DNA of 64,000 bases from CAYNYM01 sp049366815 (GCA_049366815.1 JBMNCO010000217.1:28428-92427); one strand, 5' to 3'; positions 45,910-55,723 are shown, counted from the stretch's first letter. The notes: generated from the sequence alone by a model not told the origin. Program-made: numbers and translations.

Positions 45910-47637
45910 GTGAATCACAGGATTGTATTGAAGGATGTCTATAAGGGCTATACCCTGGATCAAGACAAGATGCTTCCACCGGATGAGACCGTGAGACGTT
46001 TCAAGGAAAGGCTCAAGACCGTCCACCTCGACATCCTGGAGGGGACGGTCAGGATAGACAATGGAAGAATAGGCATTCCCGTTTATTTGAGCCTTTGTGG
46101 AAAAGACGCCGAAGTTGTCATAGGAACAAGAAAGCAGATGGGCAAGGGTGGAACGCCCCAGCAGGCCGAGGCGAGCGCCGTGATGGAACTGGCTGAGAGA
46201 TTCAGTTTTTTCAGTTTTCGGAATAATCGGAGTAACTTTGTTGTCCAAACTTATCGGGATGTAAAGGAATACGCGCTTCCTTTTGAGGCCATCGCCCTTT
46301 CGGTGCATGACGATTCAGAGGACCTGGAAGCGGCGAAGAAGATATTTGCCGACACCCCGATGAAATGGACCTGGGGCTGCAGTTTGACAGAGGACAGGGA
46401 GGTTTTGATTCCTTTTGACTGGTTTTACACCATTAACGAATTTAACGGTCCATCGGCGGGGAACTGCGCCGAGGAAGCCATACTTCAGGGAATCTGTGAA
46501 GTCGTCGAAAGGCATGTTTCATCCCTTATCAGCCGTAACAGGTTAAAAACGGACGCTGTTTCCCCTGATTCGGCGACAGATTCCCTGGTCCTGGAGATGG
46601 TCCGAAAATATAGAGCGGTGGGCGTACGATTGTTCGTCTCGGACTTTTCACTCGATACCGGAATTCCCACCGTGGGCGTTCTTGCCTACGATCCCTCCAC
46701 TTACCCGAAAGAAAGCGAAATCATCTGGACGGCCGGGACGGCTCCTGATCCCCAAAAGGCCCTGGGTCGGGCGCTTACGGAGGTCGCCCAACTTGCCGGC
46801 GACTTCACTGCGCGATCAAATTATGTGGCCAGTGGTCTCCCCAAGTTCAAATCCCTGGAGGAGGCCCGCTATGTCTTGAGCGCCGACAGAGAAAAAGACA
46901 TCTTTTCCCTGCCGGATCTTTCTAACGACAACCTAAGGATTGAGATCGAAAATTGCCTTTCCGCCCTTTGGCGTTCAGGCCTGGAGGTCTTTCTGATTGA
47001 TATCATGCACCCTGGACTCGAGATCCCGGCCTTTTACACCATCATACCCGGGGCCCATTTCAGAGAGAGGGCCGCAGCGACAAGTGTGGGTATGTTCACA
47101 GCAAAACTGATCGCCGAAAATCAGTTGCCGGAAAGAGCGGTTGCTGAATTGATGCGAATGCAGGATCTGATGCCTGGAAAATACTATCTCAAATTCTATT
47201 TGGGGGCATGTTTTCTTGGCATGAATGAGCCCAAAAGGGCGCTGGAATACCTGCATGCCGCCTTGGGCATGCATCCAATGGATCAGGATATCCCGAGCAT
47301 CTACACGTATATGGCACTGTGTTTAAAAGAGGAGGAAAAATATAGAGAAGCCCTCAGTGTTCTCGAAAAGGCGGCGGTCTATGACAATGAGAGGACGGAT
47401 GTCTACAACCTGATGGGATTCTGTTACTTCAAGTTAAAGGAACACGAAAAGGCCATTGAATGCTTCCAGAAGGTCATAGCACTGGACCCGGCTTCTGCTA
47501 TTGATTACGCGAATATTGCCAGCAATTACAGAGACATGGGAGAAAATGGCAGGGCGATGACCTATTACCGGATTGCCCTGGAAATGGACCCTTCGATCGA
47601 TTTTGCCCGGGAAAGCCTTGAAAGACTTGAGAATTAA
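45910..47637 (+). CDS. YcaO-domain protein with C-terminal TPR repeats
   Basis: YcaO enzymes use ATP to activate peptide backbone amides, giving azolines or thioamides. 575 residues. Residues 1-400 carry the YcaO motifs: QQAEASAVMELAERF (84-98), SAGNCAEEAILQGICEVVERH (about 180-200) and GTAPDPQKALGRALTEVAQ (about 276-295), with the acidic Mg/ATP residues present. Residues about 430-575 are three or four TPR repeats (EKYREALSVLEKAAVYDNE, KEHEKAIECFQKVIALDP) that could bind a substrate protein. The start is GTG 45910 with AAAGGGGATC upstream. No TfuA or RiPP precursor peptide is visible. It follows larE by 33 bases. Confidence 0.88.
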   Translation: MNHRIVLKDVYKGYTLDQDKMLPPDETVRRFKERLKTVHLDILEGTVRIDNGRIGIPVYLSLCGKDAEVVIGTRKQMGKGGTPQQAEASAVMELAERFSFFSFRNNRSNFVVQTYRDVKEYALPFEAIALSVHDDSEDLEAAKKIFADTPMKWTWGCSLTEDREVLIPFDWFYTINEFNGPSAGNCAEEAILQGICEVVERHVSSLISRNRLKTDAVSPDSATDSLVLEMVRKYRAVGVRLFVSDFSLDTGIPTVGVLAYDPSTYPKESEIIWTAGTAPDPQKALGRALTEVAQLAGDFTARSNYVASGLPKFKSLEEARYVLSADREKDIFSLPDLSNDNLRIEIENCLSALWRSGLEVFLIDIMHPGLEIPAFYTIIPGAHFRERAAATSVGMFTAKLIAENQLPERAVAELMRMQDLMPGKYYLKFYLGACFLGMNEPKRALEYLHAALGMHPMDQDIPSIYTYMALCLKEEEKYREALSVLEKAAVYDNERTDVYNLMGFCYFKLKEHEKAIECFQKVIALDPASAIDYANIASNYRDMGENGRAMTYYRIALEMDPSIDFARESLERLEN

Positions 47638-47790
47638 TCTCGTCAGCGGTTCAGTTGCCTACTGTTCTTCTTTGGGAGGGGGAAAAGGCAGAGGGCAGAC
47701 GCGAAGATTGTCTTTGATCTTTCAGTCTGAACTTTTTATAGTACCGTATTGAGAAACCACTGCCCCTTATTGCGGAGGTACAAAAGAGGC

Positions 47791-48858
47791 ATGTCTTTCC
47801 TATTCGTCGGGTCCACCGGGGATCGCGCCGGTCACAGCCTCGTCACGTGGGCCTTGGCCCGCGAACTCCTGAGGAAGCGGCTCAAGGTCGGTTTCTTAAA
47901 GCCCTTCGGGTCTCATCCGATTTATTTAAACGGGTTATGGATCGACCGCGACGCCTATCTCTTCAAAGAGGTGCTCGGTCTTGAGGAGACCTACGAACAG
48001 ATCTGCCCCTTCATGTCCGGGGATGCGTCCTGGGAGCAGAAGGCTGTGGAGGAAATCCTGAGGGATTTAAAGGGGATCACGAGAAAGCTTGGAGAGGGGA
48101 AGGACGTTCTCCTGATCATGGGTTCCAGGCAGATTTTTTTTGACGATGCACCCTTCCCATTACCGGACGTCTCCCTTATTCCCGAGCTGAAGGCCGGTGT
48201 GGTTCTCGTCAACAGGCTACGAACGGTCTCCAAGTCCCTCTATTCCATTCTATCCCTGATATCTCTTCTCGGGGACAGCGTCAAGGGCATCATCCTTAAT
48301 CGTGTTCCGCCTGAAATGGCCCAGGAGATCGAAACCAGGGTTATTCCAGCCCTTTCTCAGAAGGGTATCTCGGTGACGGCTGCCATTTCGGAGGATCCTT
48401 TCCTTTCCTACAGGAGCATTCGGGAAATCAGGGAGACCCTCAGAGGAGAGATCCTTTGTGGTGAGGAGTATATTGAGAATCCTGTGGGAGGTATGACGGT
48501 GGGTTCGGGGGATCTTACAGGGGGATTGAGGATCTTCAAAAGGGCCTACAATAAGATCGTCCTTCTCAGGGCCTCTCTGCCTGGAGAAGCGTTGGCAGGT
48601 CCGTCAAGGCCTCGTCCTGTTGCCGGAATCCTTTTGACCGGAGATCGCAGGCCTGCCCCCCAACTGTTACAGGCGGCCGAAGACGCCTCCCTCCCTTTGA
48701 TAAGGACCCGGGAGGATACCTTTGCTTGCTTGGAACTTCTCGAACAGGCCACGCCCCCTCTTTCCCCCAAGGATGAAGCCAAGGTCCGTCACTTTTCAAG
48801 CCTGCTGAATCGAGACGGGGCCATCGAAAGGCTCATGGCATCCCTGGATATCCCTTGA
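47791..48858 (+). CDS. BioD/phosphotransacetylase N-terminal-like protein with DRTGG-type domain
   Basis: About 355 residues from ATG 47791, which AAAGAGGC precedes. The first 200 residues resemble the BioD-like P-loop domain at the N-terminus of some phosphotransacetylases (FLFVGSTGDRAGHSL, VGFLKPFGS, GIILNRVP). The remaining part resembles a DRTGG domain (GGMTVGSGD, GILLTGDRRP). In the P-loop the usual GK[ST] reads GHS (H15), so ATP hydrolysis is doubtful. No Pta catalytic domain follows. These proteins are thought to be regulatory. It lies about 150 bases after the YcaO gene on the same strand. Confidence 0.65.
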   Translation: MSFLFVGSTGDRAGHSLVTWALARELLRKRLKVGFLKPFGSHPIYLNGLWIDRDAYLFKEVLGLEETYEQICPFMSGDASWEQKAVEEILRDLKGITRKLGEGKDVLLIMGSRQIFFDDAPFPLPDVSLIPELKAGVVLVNRLRTVSKSLYSILSLISLLGDSVKGIILNRVPPEMAQEIETRVIPALSQKGISVTAAISEDPFLSYRSIREIRETLRGEILCGEEYIENPVGGMTVGSGDLTGGLRIFKRAYNKIVLLRASLPGEALAGPSRPRPVAGILLTGDRRPAPQLLQAAEDASLPLIRTREDTFACLELLEQATPPLSPKDEAKVRHFSSLLNRDGAIERLMASLDIP

Positions 48859-48868
48859 GAAAAAACCA

Positions 48869-49234
48869 TCAGCCCAAGGTGTCCGAGACAATGGCAAGGA
48901 GTTTGTCAGGAGAAATCGGCTTGGACAGGAAGAGATTGGCACCTGCATCAAGGCCCTGAACACGGTCTTCATCTCTGCTTTTGGCCGAGAGGAACACGAC
49001 GGGGATCTCTTTAAGTCCCTCTTTCTCGCGGATTCTTCGGCAGAGCTCGAAACCGTCCATCTCCGGCATGATCACATCGAGCATAACCAGATCATATTTG
49101 TCATCGTCAAGTTTTTTGAGGGCCTCTGTTCCCCTTGAAACCGCATCGATTCTATAGCCTTCCGGTTTCAGCAACTCTTCGATGGCCATCAGGACCATTT
49201 CATCGTCATCTACAATCAGGATATGCTTTTCCAT
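48869..49234 (-). CDS. Single-domain response regulator (CheY-like)
   Basis: 121 residues: a receiver domain only, beginning MEKHILIVDDDEMVLMAIEELL, with phospho-Asp in LVMLDVIMPEMDGFEL, the Thr/Ser position in VVFLSAKS and the conserved Lys in LFLSKPISPDKL. It has no output domain, so it acts through protein contacts. ATG 49234 stands 4 bases past the stop of the large histidine kinase gene, with AAGGAG upstream; an open extension to 49423 overlaps that kinase and is rejected. The kinase is its likely partner. Confidence 0.93.
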   Translation of the reverse strand: MEKHILIVDDDEMVLMAIEELLKPEGYRIDAVSRGTEALKKLDDDKYDLVMLDVIMPEMDGFELCRRIREKEGLKEIPVVFLSAKSRDEDRVQGLDAGANLFLSKPISPDKLLAIVSDTLG

Positions 49235-49238
49235 TAAC

Positions 49239-52043
49239 TCACTCCTTTTCTTTGATCGGCAGAAAGACCTCGATTCTGGTCCCCAGACCGGGTGCGCTGT
49301 TGATCTCCATTCGGCCTTCGTGGGCCTCAATAATACCATAGCAGAGGGACAAACCCAAACCGGTGCCCTTTCCGACCGGTTTTGTGGTGAAGAACGGTTC
49401 AAGAATCTTGTTGAAGTTCTCATCGGGTATGCCCACTCCGGTGTCCTTTATGGAAACGACGACCCAACGCCCGGACTCATCTTCGCTGAGAAATGAAGAT
49501 ATGGTCAGTGCTTTGGGTCCTGAAATATCCTCCATGGCGTCCCTGGCATTGGAAATAAGATTGAGAAACACCTGTTCCAGTTGATTTGAATCACCGATAA
49601 CCTTGGGAAGGCCCTCAGCAAGATTTCGTTCAATTGAAATGCCATGGTTGAGCAACTGTTGCCCGGTGATCATAAGGGCATTTTCAACAGGCTGGTTCAT
49701 GTCAACGGCCTGAAACTCGGGAGTTACCTGCCTTGAAAACTCCCTGAGATGTTGGACGATCTTTTCTATTCGATTATTACATTTCTTGATGAGTTCAAGG
49801 CGCTCCCGTTCCTCGCATTCCGGTTTGAGATTCTTGAGTATCACGTGAAGGATGGTCTGGGAGGCCATGAGCGGATTGTTCAACTCATGGGCCACGCCGG
49901 CCACCAGTTCACCGAGTGCCCTCATCTTGGATGCCTCCACCATTCGGGCCTGCGCAGCCTTCAGTTTGGCCTCCAACTGTTTCTGTTCTGTGATGTCCTT
50001 AAAAATACCTGCTGTGCCGATCACACGGGCTTCCTCGTCCCGCACCAGAAAGAGGGAATTCAGTATCACCAAGACAGCCCCGTCTTTCCTCTTCACCTCC
50101 ATCTCATAGTTTTCAGCCCTTTCACCCGCACGCAGGAAGGCCATCACCTCCCTGGCTTCCTCGATTCCTCTGACATAGACTGTGGAAATGTGTCTGCCCA
50201 GGATCTCCTCTCTCCGGTATTGTATCATGTCCTCCATCGCCCGATTGAGATAGGTGATCTTTCCCTTCATATCCGTGGTTACAATGCCATCAACAGAGCT
50301 TTCCATAATATTTTCAAGAAGTTCCTTCGTCTCTCGTAATTCTTTTTCGAGAATTTTCCGCTGGGTGAGATCACGAATGATTTCCAGAAAGCCCGTAGTC
50401 CTGCCGGACCGGTCTCTGATGGCGGTCACCGAGGTGTGTACGGGAAATCGTCTGCCCGCGTTTCCGACCCGTGTCATGTCCAGTTCACATAAGCCTATGG
50501 ACCTGGTCTGTTTTGAAATCAGGGCAGGGACACCTTTGACCCGGTCTTCCGGGGTCATGGTTACATCGATACGCTCCTTGTTGACGACTTCCTCCTTCTT
50601 CCAGCCGAAGAGTCTCTCCGCACCATTATTGAATTCCATGATGTTTCCATGGAAGTCAAGGGCGATGATCGCGTATTCCGTGGCGCTGTCGAGGATGTTT
50701 TTCAGGAAATGGGAAAGATCGCGGTATTTCTCTCTGGATTCCTTGAGTTCCTGTGTCCGCGCCTCCACGATTTTTTCAAGGTTGGAGGTGTAGTGCTGGA
50801 TCTGGCCGATCATTCTGTTAAAGGATGTCCCAAGGACCCCGATTTCATCCCCCCCACGGACCCTGACCCGTTGGGAAAGATCTCCTCCCACCATCTTTGT
50901 GGTCACCTCGGTGAGTTCCTGGATGGGTTTTGTCAACACCTTGGAGAGGGTGAAAGTCAGGAAAAAGACCAATACGAGACCCGCGAATACCGTTAAAGCT
51001 ATAAATCGCTCGGTTCTGCTCAGGTCCCGATAGATTTCTTCCTCATAGGTACCGGCCGCAATAATCCAGTCCCAGGGCCTGAAATAGGTATACTGGGTTA
51101 TCATTTGTCTGGGTGGACTCTCGCCCGGTTTTGGATCGACCGATCTGTAGCGGATGGCCTCCACTTGGCCTACGGAAAGGTGTATGGCATTGCTGATCAT
51201 GGCGCGTATATAGTCAAAACCGTGGGCATCCCTTGACTCGATGATATTTTCACCCTCTCTTTCCGGGTGTATGATCAGAAGACCCTCACCGTCCATGATA
51301 GAGACATGCCCGGTATCACCCACCTTAATCCCCTCTATTTCCTTCTTCAGTGCGTCAGCGCTATGTTCCTTCACCCCTACGGAGAGGGCCCCGATCACGG
51401 ATCCGTCGATTCCTTTGATAGGTTCATAGGCTGCTATGTACCAACCGTTTATCACATCGACTCGCCCGTTGTAGGGAGTTTCTGAAAGAATCGCCTGAAC
51501 CACGGGGCTGTCAGCGGGGATATATGTCCCAATGGCCCGTCGTCCCTTGTGATCAGGGACATTGGTGGCGATGCGCAGGAAACGGTCGCCTTCAATACGC
51601 TGGAAAATGGTGCAGCGACTGCCAACGAGGGCCTCAACCTCATCGACCGGAGAAACTCCCATGGTCAGGATCGTACCGTCGCCCATCTTCCAGAGCGGAA
51701 CGCTCACCGGCCATACTTCCCCTGTAAATTGGTCGATTGCATCGAAATGGATGGGGGTCTCCTCGACGATCTCGATGTGGTCGCCGTGGCGATGAAGGAC
51801 ATCTCGTGCCACATTGAGGTCAGAGAGCACCTTTATCTGGATCGCCTCTTGCTGGATCCTGCACATGGAATAGACATTCTTTACGAGATGTTCCAGATCT
51901 TGTTCCGATGCCCGTCTGATCGCCTTGCCGAAGCTGCCTATCGAAAGATAGGCGACGCAAAGAAGGGGAAACAAGACAAGGAAAAGCGTCACACTGACAA
52001 GTTTGGTGCGCATCCTCAAATTTCGAAACAGGGGTATGATCAT
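49239..52043 (-). CDS. Membrane sensor histidine kinase (Cache-HAMP-PAS-PAS-HisKA)
   Basis: 934 residues. TM1 at about 13-35, a large periplasmic Cache-type sensor region (about 40-340), TM2 at about 350-372, HAMP (373-425), a coiled coil, PAS domains at about 460-580 and 585-705, HisKA with AHELNNPL (His near 717), and a HATPase domain with DTGVGIPDENFNKILEPFFTTKPVGKGTGLGLSL. Cache domains bind small organic acids or other ligands outside the membrane. All kinase boxes are intact. The next gene 4 bases later is a CheY-like regulator. The signal is not predictable from sequence alone. Confidence 0.9.
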   Translation of the reverse strand: MIIPLFRNLRMRTKLVSVTLFLVLFPLLCVAYLSIGSFGKAIRRASEQDLEHLVKNVYSMCRIQQEAIQIKVLSDLNVARDVLHRHGDHIEIVEETPIHFDAIDQFTGEVWPVSVPLWKMGDGTILTMGVSPVDEVEALVGSRCTIFQRIEGDRFLRIATNVPDHKGRRAIGTYIPADSPVVQAILSETPYNGRVDVINGWYIAAYEPIKGIDGSVIGALSVGVKEHSADALKKEIEGIKVGDTGHVSIMDGEGLLIIHPEREGENIIESRDAHGFDYIRAMISNAIHLSVGQVEAIRYRSVDPKPGESPPRQMITQYTYFRPWDWIIAAGTYEEEIYRDLSRTERFIALTVFAGLVLVFFLTFTLSKVLTKPIQELTEVTTKMVGGDLSQRVRVRGGDEIGVLGTSFNRMIGQIQHYTSNLEKIVEARTQELKESREKYRDLSHFLKNILDSATEYAIIALDFHGNIMEFNNGAERLFGWKKEEVVNKERIDVTMTPEDRVKGVPALISKQTRSIGLCELDMTRVGNAGRRFPVHTSVTAIRDRSGRTTGFLEIIRDLTQRKILEKELRETKELLENIMESSVDGIVTTDMKGKITYLNRAMEDMIQYRREEILGRHISTVYVRGIEEAREVMAFLRAGERAENYEMEVKRKDGAVLVILNSLFLVRDEEARVIGTAGIFKDITEQKQLEAKLKAAQARMVEASKMRALGELVAGVAHELNNPLMASQTILHVILKNLKPECEERERLELIKKCNNRIEKIVQHLREFSRQVTPEFQAVDMNQPVENALMITGQQLLNHGISIERNLAEGLPKVIGDSNQLEQVFLNLISNARDAMEDISGPKALTISSFLSEDESGRWVVVSIKDTGVGIPDENFNKILEPFFTTKPVGKGTGLGLSLCYGIIEAHEGRMEINSAPGLGTRIEVFLPIKEKE

Positions 52044-52181
52044 TTCAAGCCCTTTTGTCGCTGCAATTCACCGGCCGGTTTTTGATGAGTTACCTGAACA
52101 ACACGCTGTTTTTCTGCAACGTTCCAACCGGACACCGCTGATTTCCGGTATTCTTTTACGGAGAGAGGCCGGAAGACAGGC

Positions 52182-52988
52182 CTAATATGTGGGATCCGGG
52201 AAGGTGACCATGGCTCTCGGTTTCTCCACCATGCGATACATGGCAGGTGATTCCCAACCATCCCGGAGCAGGTCATCATCGATTTCTTGAAGAATTCCGT
52301 CATGGATGGCCCAGCTGCGGCCCCTTACCGTCTGTGCCTGCTCTCGATTCCGAAACGGTGTGCCGGCATCCATCTTCTCGTAGAGTGCGCCACCTGGCTG
52401 GAATTGTTCGTGAATGCGCTTCATTTGCTTATATCCGGTGCGGTATGCGAATCCGAGTCTTTCATAGGTGATGGCGTTGTGATAAAAAAGGGCCTCCAGC
52501 TCGATACTCTTGATTTCCAACATACGACAGAAAAAATCCATCACGTAAATGACTTGGCGGCTCAGGCCGAGACCTTTTTGGACCTGACCGGGAAAGAGTC
52601 CCGCAGCAAAGGCCCTCATTTCCTCCGAAAGGTTCCGAGACGCCCAGCCGAAGAGGGTGTCTCTTCCTTCCTTGTCGATATGGGTGTTGAACTTCGGAGA
52701 ATCAGGATCGTTCGCGATAACAAAGTCCAGTTCAATCTGTGTAATGTCGATAGTATCCGAGAGTTGAAGGGAATAAAGGGGATCTTCCGCACCCGGCAAC
52801 AGGATTTCTACGAGGCAGGTCCGGTCCTCCTGCGGACAAAAGAAGCGCACAACCCTTTTCCCATCGGCGTTACAGAGGGACAGGGGATCGATGCCGAATC
52901 GCTGATAGAGGGTGGGTGGAATGAGGATTCGGTAAAGGCCCTCCTTTTCCGTTTGAGAAAGCCGGCTGATTCTCTGAATCCAAGGCAT
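52182..52988 (-). CDS. Conserved hypothetical protein (unrecognised)
   Basis: 268 residues, soluble, with no signal peptide or membrane segment. Codon use and length look like a real gene. N-terminal 100 residues read as a beta-rich domain (YRILIPPTLYQRFGIDP, FVIANDPDSPKFNTHID); the rest is mostly helical with aromatic and charged residues (FCRMLEIKSIELEALFYHNAITYERLG). I do not recognise the family. It is 138 bases upstream of the Cache kinase gene on the same strand and may share its transcript, which would make it a possible accessory to that sensor, but nothing else supports this. Confidence 0.65.
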   Translation of the reverse strand: MPWIQRISRLSQTEKEGLYRILIPPTLYQRFGIDPLSLCNADGKRVVRFFCPQEDRTCLVEILLPGAEDPLYSLQLSDTIDITQIELDFVIANDPDSPKFNTHIDKEGRDTLFGWASRNLSEEMRAFAAGLFPGQVQKGLGLSRQVIYVMDFFCRMLEIKSIELEALFYHNAITYERLGFAYRTGYKQMKRIHEQFQPGGALYEKMDAGTPFRNREQAQTVRGRSWAIHDGILQEIDDDLLRDGWESPAMYRMVEKPRAMVTFPDPTY

Positions 52989-53186
52989 CGCTCACCATCT
53001 GTTCATAAGTCTATCATTAAACCATTTTGTGAACCATGTCAAAATATTCAAAGGAATTCAGGGACTCCTATTTTTCGTTGACCCTGCTTCGAACCATCTG
53101 CTAAGATTTTTATCATAACCCCAACGCCCCACCTTTTTGAAATTTTTTCTTTCCATGATTCGAAGACAACATATAAGGGGAATGTT

Positions 53187-54344
53187 TTGAAGGAAAACCA
53201 CGCTCAACACCCGAAATCCCTGTTCGTGTTTTCTGAGGATATGGCACGATTTGATTTCGGTCCCAATCACCCCTTCAAGCCCGAACGCGCCACAAAGACC
53301 TATGAACTCTGCAACCGCTACGGCGTTATGAACCACCCCTGGATGAGCGTGGTACGGCCCGAACCGATCGATGAACATCTGCTCACCCTATTCCATGACC
53401 CGGACTACCTCAGGCTTCTTCGGGAGGCAAGCCAGGGCACGGTAAACCTGGATATGCTTGCAGTGGGCCTTGGTACAGAGGATACACCGCTTCTTATGGG
53501 TATCTATGAATGGTCTCTGCAAGCCGCAGGCGGTACCCTCGAGGCCCTGCGCCGTATCGTTCAAGATGATTGCCGGGCGGCATTCAATCCCTTGGGCGGT
53601 TTCCATCACGCCATGCCGGGTAACGCTGAAGGGTTCTGTTATATCAACGATATCGCCGTGGCAATTCGAGATACCCTGAAGAGGGATCCGGGGCTCAAGG
53701 TCGTCTTCCTCGATCTGGATGCCCACCACGGAAACGGCGTGCAGAAGGCCTTTTATGGGGAGGCCGAGGTCCTATTCATCTCACTGCATGAAACCGGCCG
53801 CCTGCTGTATCCCTGGTCAGGCAGCGAAACGGAGGTCGGGCAGGGTGAGGGTCGGGGATATACGGTCAACGTTCCGCTGGAAGAGGGCACAGATGACGAG
53901 GTCTATAATTTCGTCTTTGATAACCTGGTCCCACCGTTGATCTCGACCTTTTCTCCTGATGTCATCGTTGTGGAAATCGGTGCTGATACGCTCATCTCAG
54001 ATCCCCTTACGCATCTGAAACTCACGAACAACGCCTACCAGAGGTGCTTGAAGCGGGCCCTTGAGCTCTGCCCCAGGATCCTTGCCCTGGGCGGCGGCGG
54101 ATATGACATCTACAGGACTTCTCGTGCCTGGACCCTGGCCTGGTCCATTCTTAATCATATTGAGCCTGTAGACGAATTCTCAGGCCTCGTGGGAGGCATG
54201 ATGTTTGGGCCGGAAAGTGAGGTGGGCTCACTCTACGATCATCCCTACTCGACCAAGGGGGATGTCAAAGTCAAGGCCTTTGAAGAAGCAAGGCGGGTCG
54301 TTGCGTGGATCAAGAAGGAAATCTTTCCCATCCATGGCCTTTAG
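53187..54344 (+). CDS. acuC: AcuC-type class I histone-deacetylase-family protein
   Basis: 385 residues of the HDAC/AcuC/AphA superfamily. Zinc-deacetylase motifs are present: GGFHHA near 133-138 (active-site His pair), DLDAHHGNGVQ near 174-184 (zinc ligands), EIGADTL near 266 and the GGGGYD glycine loop near 306. AcuC in Bacillus deacetylates and so activates acetyl-CoA synthetase; here acs lies 4 kb downstream on the other strand. The gene starts with TTG (53187); GGGGAATGTT precedes it. No earlier ATG is in frame. Confidence 0.9.
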   Translation: MKENHAQHPKSLFVFSEDMARFDFGPNHPFKPERATKTYELCNRYGVMNHPWMSVVRPEPIDEHLLTLFHDPDYLRLLREASQGTVNLDMLAVGLGTEDTPLLMGIYEWSLQAAGGTLEALRRIVQDDCRAAFNPLGGFHHAMPGNAEGFCYINDIAVAIRDTLKRDPGLKVVFLDLDAHHGNGVQKAFYGEAEVLFISLHETGRLLYPWSGSETEVGQGEGRGYTVNVPLEEGTDDEVYNFVFDNLVPPLISTFSPDVIVVEIGADTLISDPLTHLKLTNNAYQRCLKRALELCPRILALGGGGYDIYRTSRAWTLAWSILNHIEPVDEFSGLVGGMMFGPESEVGSLYDHPYSTKGDVKVKAFEEARRVVAWIKKEIFPIHGL

Positions 54345-54551
54345 TTTCTCGGGCAGTACCTGAAATTTGCATCGACGAACGATTGATTTTATAATAATTC
54401 GTGGGATACATGTTTTTCCCTCGGGGTCGGTCCCTATGCGCATTATTTCCGATTCTCCAAATTTTTTCCCGGATATCGGGGCGGATGACTGTGACTTTCG
54501 CCGTGAAATCAGCCAAAAATATCTGTAGCACCAATAAAAGGAGGGGTTTCC

Positions 54552-54890
54552 ATGGTCAAGACGCGCAAGGAATTTTTAGATAAATTCAAAGCATTGGCGG
54601 ATATAGACAGCACGGAAAGGGCCGATGAGATAGCCCAGGTCCTTATTTCGCTCATCAAGGAAGAGATTGGGGAAGACCTTTCGCACCGCATCGCCGATTC
54701 TGTACCTGAAGACCTTGGTAAGGGCTGGAAAAGGGCCTCACTCGAAATCGCGAGGAAAGAATTCTCGGGGGCAACCACGCCGGAAGAGCATGCAAGGATA
54801 CAGGAAATCCACAGAAAAGATTTCGATGGGGCCGTCACTCCTGGGGAACACTCCAAGGTCAAAGAGATCCTGAAGAAGGACTTCGGATAA
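54552..54890 (+). CDS. Small DUF2267-like protein with tail repeats
   Basis: 112 residues. Positions 8-58 fit half a DUF2267-type helical domain (ADEIAQVLISLIKEEIGEDL, SVPEDLGKGWK). The tail carries two related segments, KEFSGATTPEEHARIQEI and KDFDGAVTPGEHSKVKEI, followed by KKDFG, which look like short internal repeats. AAAAGGAGGGGTTTCC precedes the ATG, supporting a real gene. Function is unknown; DUF2267 proteins occur in stress-related settings. A strong terminator follows the stop immediately. Confidence 0.7.
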   Translation: MVKTRKEFLDKFKALADIDSTERADEIAQVLISLIKEEIGEDLSHRIADSVPEDLGKGWKRASLEIARKEFSGATTPEEHARIQEIHRKDFDGAVTPGEHSKVKEILKKDFG

Positions 54891-54891
54891 T

Positions 54892-54924
54892 AAAAAGAGG
54901 GGCGATGATTTCGCCCCTCTTTTT
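54892..54924. terminator. Strong bidirectional terminator
   Basis: A perfect 14-bp stem, AAAAAGAGGGGCGA / TCGCCCCTCTTTTT, with a 5-base loop and A/T tracts at both ends. It can end transcription of the DUF2267-like gene (+) and of satP (-), whose stops flank it. Confidence 0.93.
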
Positions 54925-54949
54925 ATGCGTTGCAAAAAATGGGCGTGTT

Positions 54950-55516
54950 TCAACCGCCGATCGGGAGCACGGTTCTGCCGTAAACCTCATTCAGAACCTG
55001 GGCGATGGAGGCATATATCGCGGACAGTCCGCAGAGGATGCCCTCCCAGCCTGCGAGGATACCAATGGCCTTGCTTCCGGTTACATGGTGAAGTGCGAGA
55101 AGCCAGAAAAGGATGACCAATGTGCCGAAAATGACCTGCAGTGCCCTGTTGAGCTTGAGTGTCCCGATAAACATGCCAAAGGTGAAAAGCCCCCACATGA
55201 ATAAATACCAACTGAAAGAGAGGCTGTTCTGGGCTACGTCCCACAGGCCGATTTTAGGGAACACCAGAAGGAAGACGAGTGTCAACCAGAAGAGCCCGTA
55301 TGAAAGGAATGCCGTGGTTCCAAAGGTATTCCCTTTTTTAAATTCCATAATCCCAGCGATGACCTGGGCAATCCCCCCGTAGAAGATGCCCATAGCCATT
55401 ATCATTGAGTCCAGCGGGTAAAACCCGGCATTGTGAATATTGAGTAGTACCGTTGTCATCCCAAAGGCCATAAGCCCAAGCGGGGCGGGGTTGGATAGTG
55501 TCTCGCTGTTACTCAT
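54950..55516 (-). CDS. satP: Acetate uptake transporter SatP (GPR1/FUN34/YaaH family)
   Basis: Moves acetate (and succinate in E. coli) across the inner membrane. 188 residues with six hydrophobic segments. The N-terminal [14 protein letters not shown] is the family signature and [22 protein letters not shown] follows. The length matches the family. AAGGAGGAAAATGAT precedes the ATG. It is downstream of the OFA-type MFS gene and acs on the same strand and ends at the bidirectional terminator, so this is an acetate import/activation group. Confidence 0.94.
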   Translation of the reverse strand: MSNSETLSNPAPLGLMAFGMTTVLLNIHNAGFYPLDSMIMAMGIFYGGIAQVIAGIMEFKKGNTFGTTAFLSYGLFWLTLVFLLVFPKIGLWDVAQNSLSFSWYLFMWGLFTFGMFIGTLKLNRALQVIFGTLVILFWLLALHHVTGSKAIGILAGWEGILCGLSAIYASIAQVLNEVYGRTVLPIGG

Positions 55517-55723
55517 GTATCATTTTCCTCCTTAATTAGATCTTAGTGTGATTTCAGTTGCTTTAACAGAATAGAATACCAGGTCTCAAGAAAGTCTCGC
55601 TCCAATGAGGACAGGCGCAAGCGGAATCCGATCCCTTGTCCAGCAAAGCCCTGTCGCAATCAGGGGCTTACAAAGACCTTCCGGTCAATATCCATACACA
55701 AGGCCGTGCATGGCCGACCGTCA

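Noticed and set aside
49234..49423. Longer N-terminus for the CheY-like regulator
   Set aside because: The extension overlaps the kinase gene in another frame and lacks receiver-like sequence; ATG 49234 has a good ribosome binding site.
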